NCBI RefSeq assembly: GCF_900519355.1
Contig: NZ_ULHE01000003.1
Coordinates: 234,376 to 298,375 of the forward strand
Source of the DNA: Corynebacterium lactis
Lineage (GTDB): Bacteria; Actinomycetota; Actinomycetes; Mycobacteriales; Mycobacteriaceae
DNA: 64,000 bases
Reading direction: 5' to 3'
Shown here: one piece after another, positions 56,539 through 64,000 of the stretch
Position numbering within the stretch: the first letter of the stretch is position 1
Layout: each line of letters starts with the position of its first letter
Notes under the pieces: generated by a model
Database searches by the model: none
Told to the model about the DNA's origin: nothing
The model's input: only the letters and a program-made list of their open reading frames with translations
Made by a program: the position numbers and the translations under genes

Positions 56539-57846
56539 CCAACGAAACAACTCGCACCCAGGCGGGCTCCGAGACAAGCACGGCCGGCGGCGGCTACAGC
56601 GCCGGAACCGCCATCGGCACGGTCTTCGCCCGAGAGATCCGCGAGAGCCTGCTGAAGAAGAGCTCGCTGATCACGCTAATCATCATGATTGTGGCCACGG
56701 TCGGCGGCATCTTCGTGGCCGACTACTTCATGAACAAGTCCGACAACGAGGCCACGACCCTGGTCGTCGTCGGCGAGGCTCCGTTCGCCGACGCCGCGGC
56801 GCAGGCGACCGAGAAGCTAGCCGACTCAGGCGCCGGATCTTCGTCCCCGGCGCCGCCTTCGCCTCCATGCTGGGCGGCGGAATCTCCCGCCTCGAAATCA
56901 CGAAGGCGCCTTTCGAAGAAGCCGCCCGCGACGCCGTTTCCGCGGGCGAGGCCAAGGCCGCGCTCGTCCCCGGCGACGGCCCCGGCTACTGGCGCCTGAT
57001 CTCGGACGACGCGCCCGCGTGGCTAGCGCCGATGCTGCAGGAGTCGCTGCAGAAGCAGTCGGAGGCCGAGGCGCTCGCAGACGCCGGGGTGTCCCCGGAG
57101 TCCTTCTACGGCAAGGCCGCCGCCGTCGGCATCGATAAGGAGGCCCTGTCGCCGGACAAGGACGCCAACTTCCCCGGTGTCGTTATTACCCTGATCGGCG
57201 TGATGCTCATGTTTACCGCCATCCTCATGTTCGGCGGCGCGGTGGCGATGAGCGTCATCGAGGAGAAATCCTCCCGCGTCATCGAGATCATCCTGGCAAC
57301 CGTGCGCCCGCTGCACCTGCTGACCGGCAAGATTCTCGGTGCCGCGATGGCGGGCCTGATCATGATGGCGGCCCTGGTCGCCAGCGCCTCCGCGCGTTCG
57401 CGGCGACGGGCATGGCCGAGAGCGTGCACGTGCCTTGGGGCTCGGTGGCCCTGCTGCTGCCCTGCTTCGTCCTGGGCTACCTCTTCTTCGCTGCCCTCTA
57501 CGCGGCCTCCGCGTCCCTGGTCAGCCGCATGGAGGACTTCCAGGGCGCTCAGATGCCGGTACTGCTGCTGTCCATGCTGGCCATGTACGTTCCGCTGTTC
57601 GGCTGGTCCAAGCTCGACTCGACCTTCATGCAGGTCGCGGCATGGATCCCGCCGGTGTCCGTGACCACCGCGCCACTGCAATACGCGGCGGGCAACTTCT
57701 CGGCACTGCAACTAGTCGGATCCCTGGCCATCATGGCCGTGGGCGTCGTCGCCGTGACGGCACTGGCCGCCAAGATTTACCCGCGCAATGTCCTGCGCAC
57801 CGGCGCGGCCGTGTCCTGGAAGAAGGCACTGGCCTCCAAGAGCTAG
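56535..57846 (+). CDS. ABC-2 type permease (NatB-like), two frameshifts
   Basis: About 437 residues reconstructed. One N-terminal helix (SLITLIIMIVATVGGIFVADY), an extracytoplasmic segment of about 150 residues, then five to six helices (VVITLIGVMLMFTAILMFGGAVAMSV start). The motif VIEEKSSRVIEIILATVRP is the NatB/YhaP cytoplasmic loop. Frame breaks near 56834 (one base missing, rejoining IFVPGAAFASMLGGG) and near 57395 (rejoining AFAATGMAESVHVPW). Sodium or drug export cannot be chosen. Confidence 0.85.
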
Positions 57847-57883
57847 GCTGCGCGCGAGCACCCACGCGCTAGCAGGGACCCCA

Positions 57884-58866
57884 TCAACGGCCGGCGAGGA
57901 ACTCAATGACCTCGTCGGTCGTCCCGTAGGAGCTTTGCGCTCCGACGCCGGTCGCGGCGTACGCGGACACCGCCGCGGCGACCTGCGCGCCCTCTGCGAC
58001 GCTGCGCCCAGCCGCGATCGCCGTCAGCAGCGTGCCTATGTAGGAGTCACCGCAGCCAGTCGTGTCCACGACGTCGACCTTGAGAGCGCAATCGGCGTCG
58101 CCGACACGTCGCCGCGCTCCCCCATGCCGAGCACCACGGAGCCCGCGCCGCCCAGCGTCACGACGGCGTCGGAGATCCCGTAGCCGTCGGCAAGCGCGCG
58201 CCCGGCGCGCTCCCAGTTCCCGCCGTCGAAGCCCTCGCGGGCGGCCTCCTCTCCGACGATGGCGGCCAGCTCGTGCTCGTTGACGATCAGCACGTCGACC
58301 AGGCCGAGCAGCTCCTCGCTGACCTCGCGGATCGGAGAGAGGTTGAACACCACGGGGACGCCCGCCCCATTGGCGATGCGCGCGGCGGCGATCACCGACT
58401 CGTCCTTGATCTCCAGGCAGAGGCCGAGCACCCTGGCGCTCTCGATGCGGTCGCGGTGGCGGCGCACCATCTCCTCGTCCACATCCCCGTTGGCGCCCGC
58501 GGAGATGACGATGAAGTTCTCCGCCGAGTCGTCGACCACAATCATGGCCGTGCCGGTGGAGGATTCGGTCCGGGCGACATCGGAGACATCGACCCCGGCG
58601 GAGGTCAGGGCGTCGAGAAGCAGGGAGCCGTTGGGGTCGGAGCCGACCGCGCCGATTAGGCGGGTCGAGGCACCGAGGCGGCCTGCGGTGGCGGCCTGGT
58701 TCGCGGACTTGCCGCCGGGCAGAATACGCAGGGGGCTGCCCGCGACGGTCTGCCCGCCGTGAGGAAGGCGCTCGACGGTGACGGTCAGGTCGGCGTTGAT
58801 GGACCCGACGACGCACACCTCGGGGGCGGCTGCGGCGAGTTCGCGCAGGCTAGCAGCAATATCCAT
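57884..58866 (-). CDS. rbsK: Ribokinase, one frameshift
   Basis: About 327 residues, PfkB family. VVGSINADLTVTVERLPHGGQT at the N-terminus, LPGGKSANQAATAGRLG, and the catalytic/anion-hole DTTGCGDSYIG (Cys for the usual Ala in GAGD). The frame breaks near 58085, one base missing before LKVDVVDTTGCGDS. Adjacent to the nucleoside hydrolase with no gap: salvage of ribose from nucleosides. Confidence 0.88.
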
Positions 58867-59840
58867 CTAGCTCGCCGCCTTGATGGTCGCGCCGATGCGG
58901 TCCATCAGCTCGCCTAGGAAGCGGTCCACGTCGACGGCGACGGCGACGCGGGCGTTCTTGTTCGGGTCATTCAGGCGCTCGTCATCGCCGATGGTGCGGC
59001 CGCGCGTCGGGGCCTCGGTGTCCACCTTCATGTTGTGGGCGATGGTCGTCACCAGCGTCGGGTCGATGGCGACGCCGACGGCCAGCGGATCGTGCAATCC
59101 GCAGCCGCCCAGGTGCGGTGCGGTGACGTCGTAGGAGCGGATGTAGTAGTCGGTCATGTCCGCGAGGATCCGGCCGGCCTCGGTGCCGGTTTCGCGCCAG
59201 AGCGCGGTCTCCTTCGTGGTCAGCAGCGTCTGCAGGGTCACGTCCAGGCCAACCATGGTGACGTCCGCGCAGGTGCGGAAGACCAGGTCCGCGGCCTCCG
59301 GGTCCTGGTTGATGTTCGCCTCGCTCCAGCGGGTCACGTTGCCCGGCACCGTCAGCGCGCCGCCCATCAGGACGATGTGCGCCTTGGCCGCAAACTCCGG
59401 GTCCTTGCGTGCCGCGGCCGCGATGTTGGTCAGCGGGCCCGTCGGGACGATCACGAGGTCATCGCCGTAGCGGTGCACCGACTCGATGATGAAGTCCACG
59501 GCGGAGGCCTCCTGCGCGGGGCGCGAGGGCTCGGCCAGCTCCACGTTGCCCACGCCGTTGTCGCCGTGGATGAATCGGGAGATCTCGAGGGTCTCGAAGC
59601 TGTCCTTCGTCGACGCGTGTGGCTCGCCCCCGAACACCGGAACGTCGCGCGCCCGAAGAGGTCCAGCAGGGACAAGTCATTGCGAACGCCCTGCTCCACC
59701 ACCACGTTGCCGTAGGTGCCGGTCACGCCAATGACGTCCAGCTCCGGCGAGCCCAGCGCGTAGGCCAGCGCCAGGGTGTCGTCGATGCCCGTGTCCAGGT
59801 CGAGGATGATCTTCTTTCGTGCTCGCGGCTGCTCCGCCAT
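58867..59840 (-). CDS. iunH: Inosine-uridine-preferring nucleoside hydrolase, one frameshift
   Basis: About 324 residues. The calcium site DLDTGIDDTLAL is near residue 13; GTYGNVVVEQG, GPLTNIAAAARKDPEF and VLMGGALTVPGNV follow, and GCGLHDPLAVGVAIDP at the C-terminus is the second metal/substrate site. Releases ribose from purine/pyrimidine nucleosides. The frame breaks near 59653, one base missing in the CGCGCG stretch before DVPVFGGEPHA. ATG 59840. Confidence 0.88.
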
Positions 59841-60118
59841 GGTGGTAGTCCCCTGTCGTTTGCGTATGTCTCTCACGTATGCCGGCCACATACAGTCACT
59901 CAAATTCTAGCGACGCCGCCCTGCCCGCGGGGCGCCTCGAGAGTTTCGGCCGGGGCCGAGACCCTCCCGCATCCGCCCGACTCCATCGTGCTACACCCGC
60001 AATACGCAATGTGTCACGAATCCTCCGCCCGAACTGCCAGTACCCCTACCCCCTTTATCGGCCATCGATGACGGCCTTGCTTTATCGCCTTCGCACTATC
60101 TTTATTACCTTTAGAGCC
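59841..60118. other. 278-base intergenic region upstream of accDA
   Basis: Divergent region of iunH and accDA. No ORF of coding character; holds the leaderless TACCTT of accDA at its end. Confidence 0.4.
60106..60111 (+). promoter_or_regulatory. Leaderless -10 element of accDA
   Basis: TACCTT, 7 bases before ATG 60119. Confidence 0.5.
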
Positions 60119-61600
60119 ATGGCAAGAATCAGCGCGCAGCAAGTTATCGACACCGTCCTCGACCACGGCAGCTTCGTCTCCTGGGACTCCGCGCCCGAGC
60201 ACGGACCGCTTGACGACGACTACAGGGCCTCGCTAGCCCGGGCAGCCGAAAAGTCAGGGGTTGACGAGGCCGTCATTACCGGCGAGGGCACCGTCGGCAA
60301 GCGACGCGTTGCGGTGATTTGCTCCGAGTTCGGGTTCCTCGGTGGATCCATCGGCGCCGCCACCGCGCGCCGGATTATCCGTAGCATTGAGCGCGCCACC
60401 GATGAGCGCCTGCCGCTACTGCTGTCTCCAACCTCCGGCGGAACCCGCATGCAGGAGGGCACGGCGGCGTTCGCCCTGATGATCTCCATTACCACCGCCG
60501 TCGCCCGGCACAAGGACGAGCACCTGCCATTCCTGGTCTACCTGCGCAACCCCACCACGGGTGGCGTGATGGCCTCGTGGGGGTCGGCCGGGCACTTCAC
60601 CTTCGCCGAGCCCGGCGCCCTTCTCGGATTCCTCGGCCCGCGTGTCGTCGAGCTGGCCACAGGCGCCCCGATGCCCGAGGGTGTCCAGACCTCCGAGAAC
60701 CTCTTCGCCCAGGGCATCATCGACGGCATTATCCCCCTCGAAGAACTGCGCGGAGCAGTCCGCCGCACCATTGACGTGCTCGCCGACGGCTCCATCTCCG
60801 AGCCACCGTGTCCCCCCGAGGCGAAGCTCGACGGGCGCGACACATGGGAGGCCATTGTCCGCACCCGAGATGCCTCACACCCCGGTGGCGGAGACATCAT
60901 CGACGCGCTGGTCGATGCGTCCGTGCCCATTTCCGGCACCGGTGATGGCTACAAGTCCCTGGCCGTGCGCGCCCGACTGGCCCGCATCGGCGAGCGCCCC
61001 GTTGTCTTGGTCGCCCAGGACCGCCATAACCAGCCGCCATTGGGCTCTCACCCCATGGGGCCGAAGTCGCTGCGCTTTGCCCGTCGCGCTATGCGCATCG
61101 CCGAGAGTTTGAACATCCCTCTGGTCACGGTCATCGACACTCCCGGCGCCGAGCTGACCAAGGACGCCGAGGAGAATGCGATGGCCGGCGAAATCGCTCG
61201 CACTCTGACCACCCTGGTGGACCTCAAGGTGCCGACGGTCTCTCTGATCCTGGGGCAGGGCTGCGGTGGTGGCGCCCTTGCCATGCTGCCCGCGGATAAG
61301 GTCCTGGCCATGCACGACGCGTGGATGTCCCCGCTTCCCCCGGAGGGCGCCTCGGCCATCATCTACCGAGACACCGAGCACGCCCCCCAGATGATGGAGG
61401 AGCAGGGCGTCGGGGCCGAGGCGATGCTCGCCAGCGGAGTCATCGACGAGATCGTCGCCGAGCCGGAGGAACAAAAAGACCTGACCGCGCGGGCGCTCGA
61501 AGCCATCGAGCACGCCCTGTGGAGCTTGGAGGCCAACCCCGAGCGTGTGGGGCGAGACCAACGCTTTGCCCATTACCGCACGTTCGCCCTCGGAGAGTAG
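60119..61600 (+). CDS. accDA: Fused acetyl-CoA carboxylase carboxyltransferase beta-alpha (AccDA-like)
   Basis: 493 residues. N-terminal half resembles AccD (SPTSGGTRMQEGT, NPTTGGVMASWGSAGH near 140, EPGALLGFLGPRV), C-terminal half resembles AccA (VVLVAQDRHNQPPLGSHPMGPKSLRFARRAMRIAE, as GPKSLRFARRAMRIA; LVTVIDTPGAE; LILGQGCGGGALAML). The beta half lacks the four-Cys zinc finger of E. coli AccD. Fused AccDA genes occur in corynebacteria; its acyl substrate and partner biotin carrier are unclear beside AccBC/AccD1. GTCGGCAAG within TVGKRR is one of the dispersed words. Confidence 0.88.
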   Translation: MARISAQQVIDTVLDHGSFVSWDSAPEHGPLDDDYRASLARAAEKSGVDEAVITGEGTVGKRRVAVICSEFGFLGGSIGAATARRIIRSIERATDERLPLLLSPTSGGTRMQEGTAAFALMISITTAVARHKDEHLPFLVYLRNPTTGGVMASWGSAGHFTFAEPGALLGFLGPRVVELATGAPMPEGVQTSENLFAQGIIDGIIPLEELRGAVRRTIDVLADGSISEPPCPPEAKLDGRDTWEAIVRTRDASHPGGGDIIDALVDASVPISGTGDGYKSLAVRARLARIGERPVVLVAQDRHNQPPLGSHPMGPKSLRFARRAMRIAESLNIPLVTVIDTPGAELTKDAEENAMAGEIARTLTTLVDLKVPTVSLILGQGCGGGALAMLPADKVLAMHDAWMSPLPPEGASAIIYRDTEHAPQMMEEQGVGAEAMLASGVIDEIVAEPEEQKDLTARALEAIEHALWSLEANPERVGRDQRFAHYRTFALGE

Positions 61601-61609
61601 GACAGGAAG

Positions 61610-61666
61610 AAAAAGGCGCGACCACCTCCTCCCCTTTTCAAGGGGCTCGGTGGCCGCGCCTTTTTA
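61610..61666. terminator. Bidirectional terminator between accDA and FKBP gene
   Basis: AAAAAGGCGCG-ACCACC paired with GGTGG-CCGCGCCTTTTT (one bulge), inner CCCCTT/AAGGGG; T/A runs on both sides. Confidence 0.85.
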
Positions 61667-61691
61667 TGTTTTCTCTAAATTTTGACCGCTC

Positions 61692-62051
61692 TTACTTCAC
61701 ATCAAGCAGATCGATGACGAAGACCAGGGTCTTGCCGGACAGGAAGTGACCAGCACCCGCCGGGCCGTAGGCCTTCTCCGGCGGGCAGATCAGCTCGCGG
61801 CGGCCACCCACCTTCATACCTGGGATGCCTTCCTGCCAACCTGCAATCAGGCCGTTGAGCGGGAACTCGATCGACTGGCCACGGTTCCACGACGAGTCGA
61901 ACTCCTCGCCGGTTTCGTAATCGACGCCGACGTAGTGAACTTCCACGCGGGCACCCGGGGTAGCCTCTGCACCGTCACCGACGGTGAGGTCGTTGATGAC
62001 CAGCTCGGTCGGGGCGGGACCGGTCTTAGCGGTGAGCTCTGGCTTGGACAC
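61692..62051 (-). CDS. FKBP-type peptidyl-prolyl isomerase
   Basis: 119 residues, GTG start with TAGGAGA upstream. Single FKBP domain: VHYVGVDYETGEEFDSSWNRG, PGMKVGGRRELICPPEKAYG and FVIDLLDVK. Cytosolic (no signal). Commonly next to gltA in corynebacteria. Confidence 0.95.
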   Translation of the reverse strand: MSKPELTAKTGPAPTELVINDLTVGDGAEATPGARVEVHYVGVDYETGEEFDSSWNRGQSIEFPLNGLIAGWQEGIPGMKVGGRRELICPPEKAYGPAGAGHFLSGKTLVFVIDLLDVK

Positions 62052-62119
62052 GATAATCTCCTATCACGATTGGCACAGACCAATCTCAATCGGGTTTCAT
62101 GGGAATTCTAGGCAAAACT

Positions 62120-62159
62120 AAAGGCGCGCACCAACATACAGCAGTTGGTGCGCGCCTTT
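62120..62159 (-). terminator. Terminator of gltA
   Basis: 16-bp perfect stem AAAGGCGCGCACCAAC/complement with 8-base loop and TTTAGTTTT on the minus strand. Confidence 0.85.
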
Positions 62160-62203
62160 CGCGCTTTTCCAAGGGCTAGCTACGCATACCCACGGAGATG
62201 AAA

Positions 62204-63499
62204 TTAGCGCTGCTCACGCGGCACGAAGTCGCGGACGGTCTCGCCGGTGTAAATCTGACGCGGGCGGTTGATCTTCGAAGCCGGGTCGGTGACCTGCTCG
62301 TTGAACTGAGCGATCCAGCCCGGGAGGCGACCGATGGCAAACAGGACGGTGAAGAAGTCCGTCGGGAAGCCCATGGCGCGGTAGATCAGGCCGGTGTAGA
62401 AGTCCACGTTCGGGTAGAGCTTGCGGGAAACGAAGTAGTCATCAGCCAGAGCAATCTCTTCCAGCTTCATGGCCAGATCCAGCAGCTCGTCGCCGCCGAG
62501 GTGAGCCAGCACCTGGTGAGCGGTCTTCTTAGCGATGGCAGCGCGCGGGTCGTAAGACTTGTAGACGCGGTGGCCGAAGCCCATGAGGCGAACGCCCGGC
62601 TCCTTGTTCTTCACGCGGTTCATGAACTCGGTTGCGTCGCCGTTGTGGTTCTGCTGGATGTCCTCGAGCATTTCGAGAACGGCCTGGTTTGCGCCACCGT
62701 GCAGCGGGCCGGACAGGGCGTTGATGCCCGCGGCGATGGAGACAAACATGGAAGCGCCGGAGGAGGCAACCATGCGGACGGTGGAGGTGGAGCAGTTCTG
62801 CTCATGGTCAGCGTGCAGGATGAGCAGCTTGTCCAGAGCATCGACGACGACCGGGTCAACCTCGAAGTCCTCGGTCGGGTAACCGAACATCATGCGCAGG
62901 AAGTTCTCGCGAGCGTTGAGGTTGTTGTCCGGGTACATGTACGGCTCGCCCTTGGAAGCGCGGTACGCGTACGCAGCCAGCATCGGAACCTTGGCCATCA
63001 GGCGGATGGCAGCGAGCTCGCGCTGCTCCGGATCCAGCGGATCCAGCTCGTCCTGGTAGTAGGAAGCGAGAATGTTGACCGAGGAAGCCAGGGTCTGCAT
63101 CGGGTGTGCGCCACGCGGGAAGATGCTGAAGGCGCGACGGAAGTCCTCGTCCAGCAGGGTGTGGTGACGAACCTTGTAGTTGAACTCCTCGAGCTCCTCC
63201 TGGCTCGGCAGGTGGCCGTTGATGAGGAGGTAGGACACCTCGTTGAAGGTGGCCTGCTCAGCGAGCTGCTCAATCGGGTAACCGCGGTAGCGGAGAATGC
63301 CGTTTGCACCGTCGATGTAGGTAATCTTCGACTCGGTGGAGCCGGTGGCGGTGTAGCCCGGGTCAAAGGTGGTCAGACCCGTCTCCTGCAAGAGCTTGCC
63401 CAGAGCGATACCGTCGTTGCCCTCGGTGGCCTTGACGATGTCCATCTCGAACTCGCCGCCCGGGTAGTGGAGTACGGCCTTGTCGTTTTCAGTAGCCAC
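62204..63499 (-). CDS. gltA: Citrate synthase
   Basis: 431 residues from GTG 63499 (AAAGGGAAG upstream), a start matching C. glutamicum GltA (VATENDKAVLHYPGGEFEMDI). Catalytic residues: His in HADHEQNCSTST, His in GFGHRVYKSYDPR, Asp in PNVDFYTG. Type II, condenses acetyl-CoA and oxaloacetate. The frame continues upstream past the start but with no homology. Strongly codon-biased. Confidence 0.96.
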   Translation of the reverse strand: MATENDKAVLHYPGGEFEMDIVKATEGNDGIALGKLLQETGLTTFDPGYTATGSTESKITYIDGANGILRYRGYPIEQLAEQATFNEVSYLLINGHLPSQEELEEFNYKVRHHTLLDEDFRRAFSIFPRGAHPMQTLASSVNILASYYQDELDPLDPEQRELAAIRLMAKVPMLAAYAYRASKGEPYMYPDNNLNARENFLRMMFGYPTEDFEVDPVVVDALDKLLILHADHEQNCSTSTVRMVASSGASMFVSIAAGINALSGPLHGGANQAVLEMLEDIQQNHNGDATEFMNRVKNKEPGVRLMGFGHRVYKSYDPRAAIAKKTAHQVLAHLGGDELLDLAMKLEEIALADDYFVSRKLYPNVDFYTGLIYRAMGFPTDFFTVLFAIGRLPGWIAQFNEQVTDPASKINRPRQIYTGETVRDFVPREQR

Positions 63500-63664
63500 A
63501 ACTTCCCTTTCGCAAAATATATTTGTCTGTGCGCCTAACGGAGGGGAGAGCATGAAGAGAAGTTTTGAGTGCTTCCCCACACCTAAACTCCACATCCCGC
63601 CGCGGGCTGCATCGTTTCCAATGATTCAATTATGCGCGACAATTGCGTTCCAGTGCATCCTACC

Positions 63665-63691
63665 GTGTGAAAAAGTTTGCTTATTTCACAC
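63665..63691. promoter_or_regulatory. Inverted repeat upstream of gltA
   Basis: GTGTGAAA, 11 bases, TTTCACAC; the spacer contains AAGTTTGC, like half of a RamB site. 166 bases upstream of the gltA GTG. Confidence 0.5.
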
Positions 63692-63842
63692 CGGCGCCGC
63701 CGCCATTCCATCGCGTTACGACTGCAGTGGATTAGGGCACAGAATATCAAAGAGTGTGAGGAGCGCAACACCCCTTACCCCCTTGAACTAGCGAGGACGC
63801 TGTAAACACTGTCCCCACTCGGGCGCAAAAATGCAAATGCCC

Positions 63843-63868
63843 AGCAACCCAAATAGGTTGCTTTGACA
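63843..63868 (+). promoter_or_regulatory. Inverted repeat plus -35 near window end
   Basis: AGCAACC, 6 bases, GGTTGCT immediately followed by TTGACA (63863-63868) on the plus strand; -10 weak (AACGAT at 17 bases). Confidence 0.4.
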
Positions 63869-64000
63869 GCGTTTTTACCGCAGAAAACGATGTTTAACAA
63901 AACCCAAGATCCCACCCCAGCAGGAACTTTGTTGATTAGTCACCATCTGGAAACTTAAGCCAGAAAATTTCCTCACACTCCCCACCCCCGACCGGCCGCG

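Larger units (their letters stand above)
1796..60302. repeat. Dispersed 11-base word CGTCGGCAAGC, 21 copies
   Basis: Exact copies. Plus strand (10-base core GTCGGCAAGC): 4535, 8044, 10204, 14025, 23052, 36861, 42320, 45958, 51486, 58186, 60293. Minus strand (core GCTTGCCGAC on plus): 1797, 4423, 8656, 15910, 25335, 36086, 41712, 43079, 51593, 56310, 8656 counted once, giving 10. Every copy is preceded by C (or followed by G on the complement). One-mismatch relatives: 27023, 29854, 41247, 42112, 54554. Confidence 0.85.
63500..64000. other. 501-base region upstream of gltA to window edge
   Basis: No ORF begins here. Contains TATATT (63512-63507, minus) as a possible gltA -10, a 27-base inverted repeat (63665-63691), a second inverted repeat AGCAACC/GGTTGCT (63843-63862) followed directly by TTGACA on the plus strand, and several C4-5 words like those bound by RamA in C. 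glutamicum. The gene to the right, outside the window, is probably divergent (serC in C. glutamicum). Confidence 0.5.

Noticed and set aside
54600..57850. Horizontal island at the XRE-ABC module
   Set aside because: No integrase, repeats or clear composition change beyond a short AT-rich promoter; it carries the dispersed word like the rest of the chromosome.
1796..60302. CGTCGGCAAGC as Chi, KOPS or parS
   Set aside because: Both strands are used almost equally and it is neither polar nor palindromic; parS is a 16-base palindrome.

Overview
The window is chromosomal DNA of a high-G+C actinobacterium, almost certainly a Corynebacterium. The evidence is the gene set and order: rpf2-tatD-metG-pabB-rsmI-pmt, a MoeA-like/membrane-receptor pair next to galU, mscL-moaB-htrA-mprB-mprA, two propionyl/acetyl-CoA carboxylase beta genes with an epsilon gene beside birA, an AccBC-type biotin subunit next to a sulfurtransferase, an MctBC-type monocarboxylate transporter, and gltA. 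I cannot name the species. There is no prophage, IS element, CRISPR array or rRNA operon; it is mostly core genome with a few lineage-specific insertions.

Layout. 1-16 kb: cell-wall growth factor Rpf (cut by the window edge), TatD nuclease, MetRS, aminodeoxychorismate synthase, a BCCT osmolyte carrier, RsmI, protein O-mannosyltransferase, a zinc-finger membrane protein and DoxX, then the GlpR-like/RimJ/Glp-MoeA/GalU block and 5-formyl-THF cyclo-ligase. 16-24 kb: SAF-domain protein, MscL, MoaB, HtrA with the MprAB envelope-stress pair, then divergent ribosomal clusters (L32, L31B; L28, L33, S14, S18) of which L31, L33 and S14 lack zinc-binding cysteines. 24-31 kb: AEC carrier, TIGR03089 protein, FMN-type glutamate synthase domain protein, PurEK, a PH-domain protein and BirA. 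31-43 kb: acyl-CoA carboxylase genes (accD2, accD1, accE, accBC), Maf, an XRE/membrane pair, an orphan ATP-grasp protein and SseA, then a hypothetical, CobF and tRNA-Arg(CCT). 43-54 kb: RDD protein, a GntR/DUF1648 operon with a visible operator, a lipoprotein, orphan GcvT, MctBC, a P-type ATPase, a crotonase and an aldo-keto reductase. 54-64 kb: XRE/membrane/ABC exporter module, ribokinase plus nucleoside hydrolase, AccDA, an FKBP and citrate synthase.

The strongest common metabolic theme is acyl-CoA carboxylation: BirA biotinylates AccBC, which serves the AccD subunits with AccE for malonyl-CoA and probably mycolate precursor formation. A second theme is the envelope: Rpf, Pmt, HtrA/MprAB, MscL, the BCCT carrier and Glp/GlpR.

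Three genome-scale signals are not explained by genes. (1) An 11-base word, CGTCGGCAAGC, occurs 21 times on the two strands, about 11:10, far above chance, mostly inside genes; it looks like a dispersed signal sequence such as an uptake or recombination word. (2) Eighteen genes have a TANNNT hexamer exactly 7 or 8 bases before the start codon, indicating leaderless transcripts; this also fixed many start choices. (3) Eight genes carry eleven apparent frameshifts, every one cured by adding a single base, which points to systematic base under-calling in this assembly rather than to gene decay.
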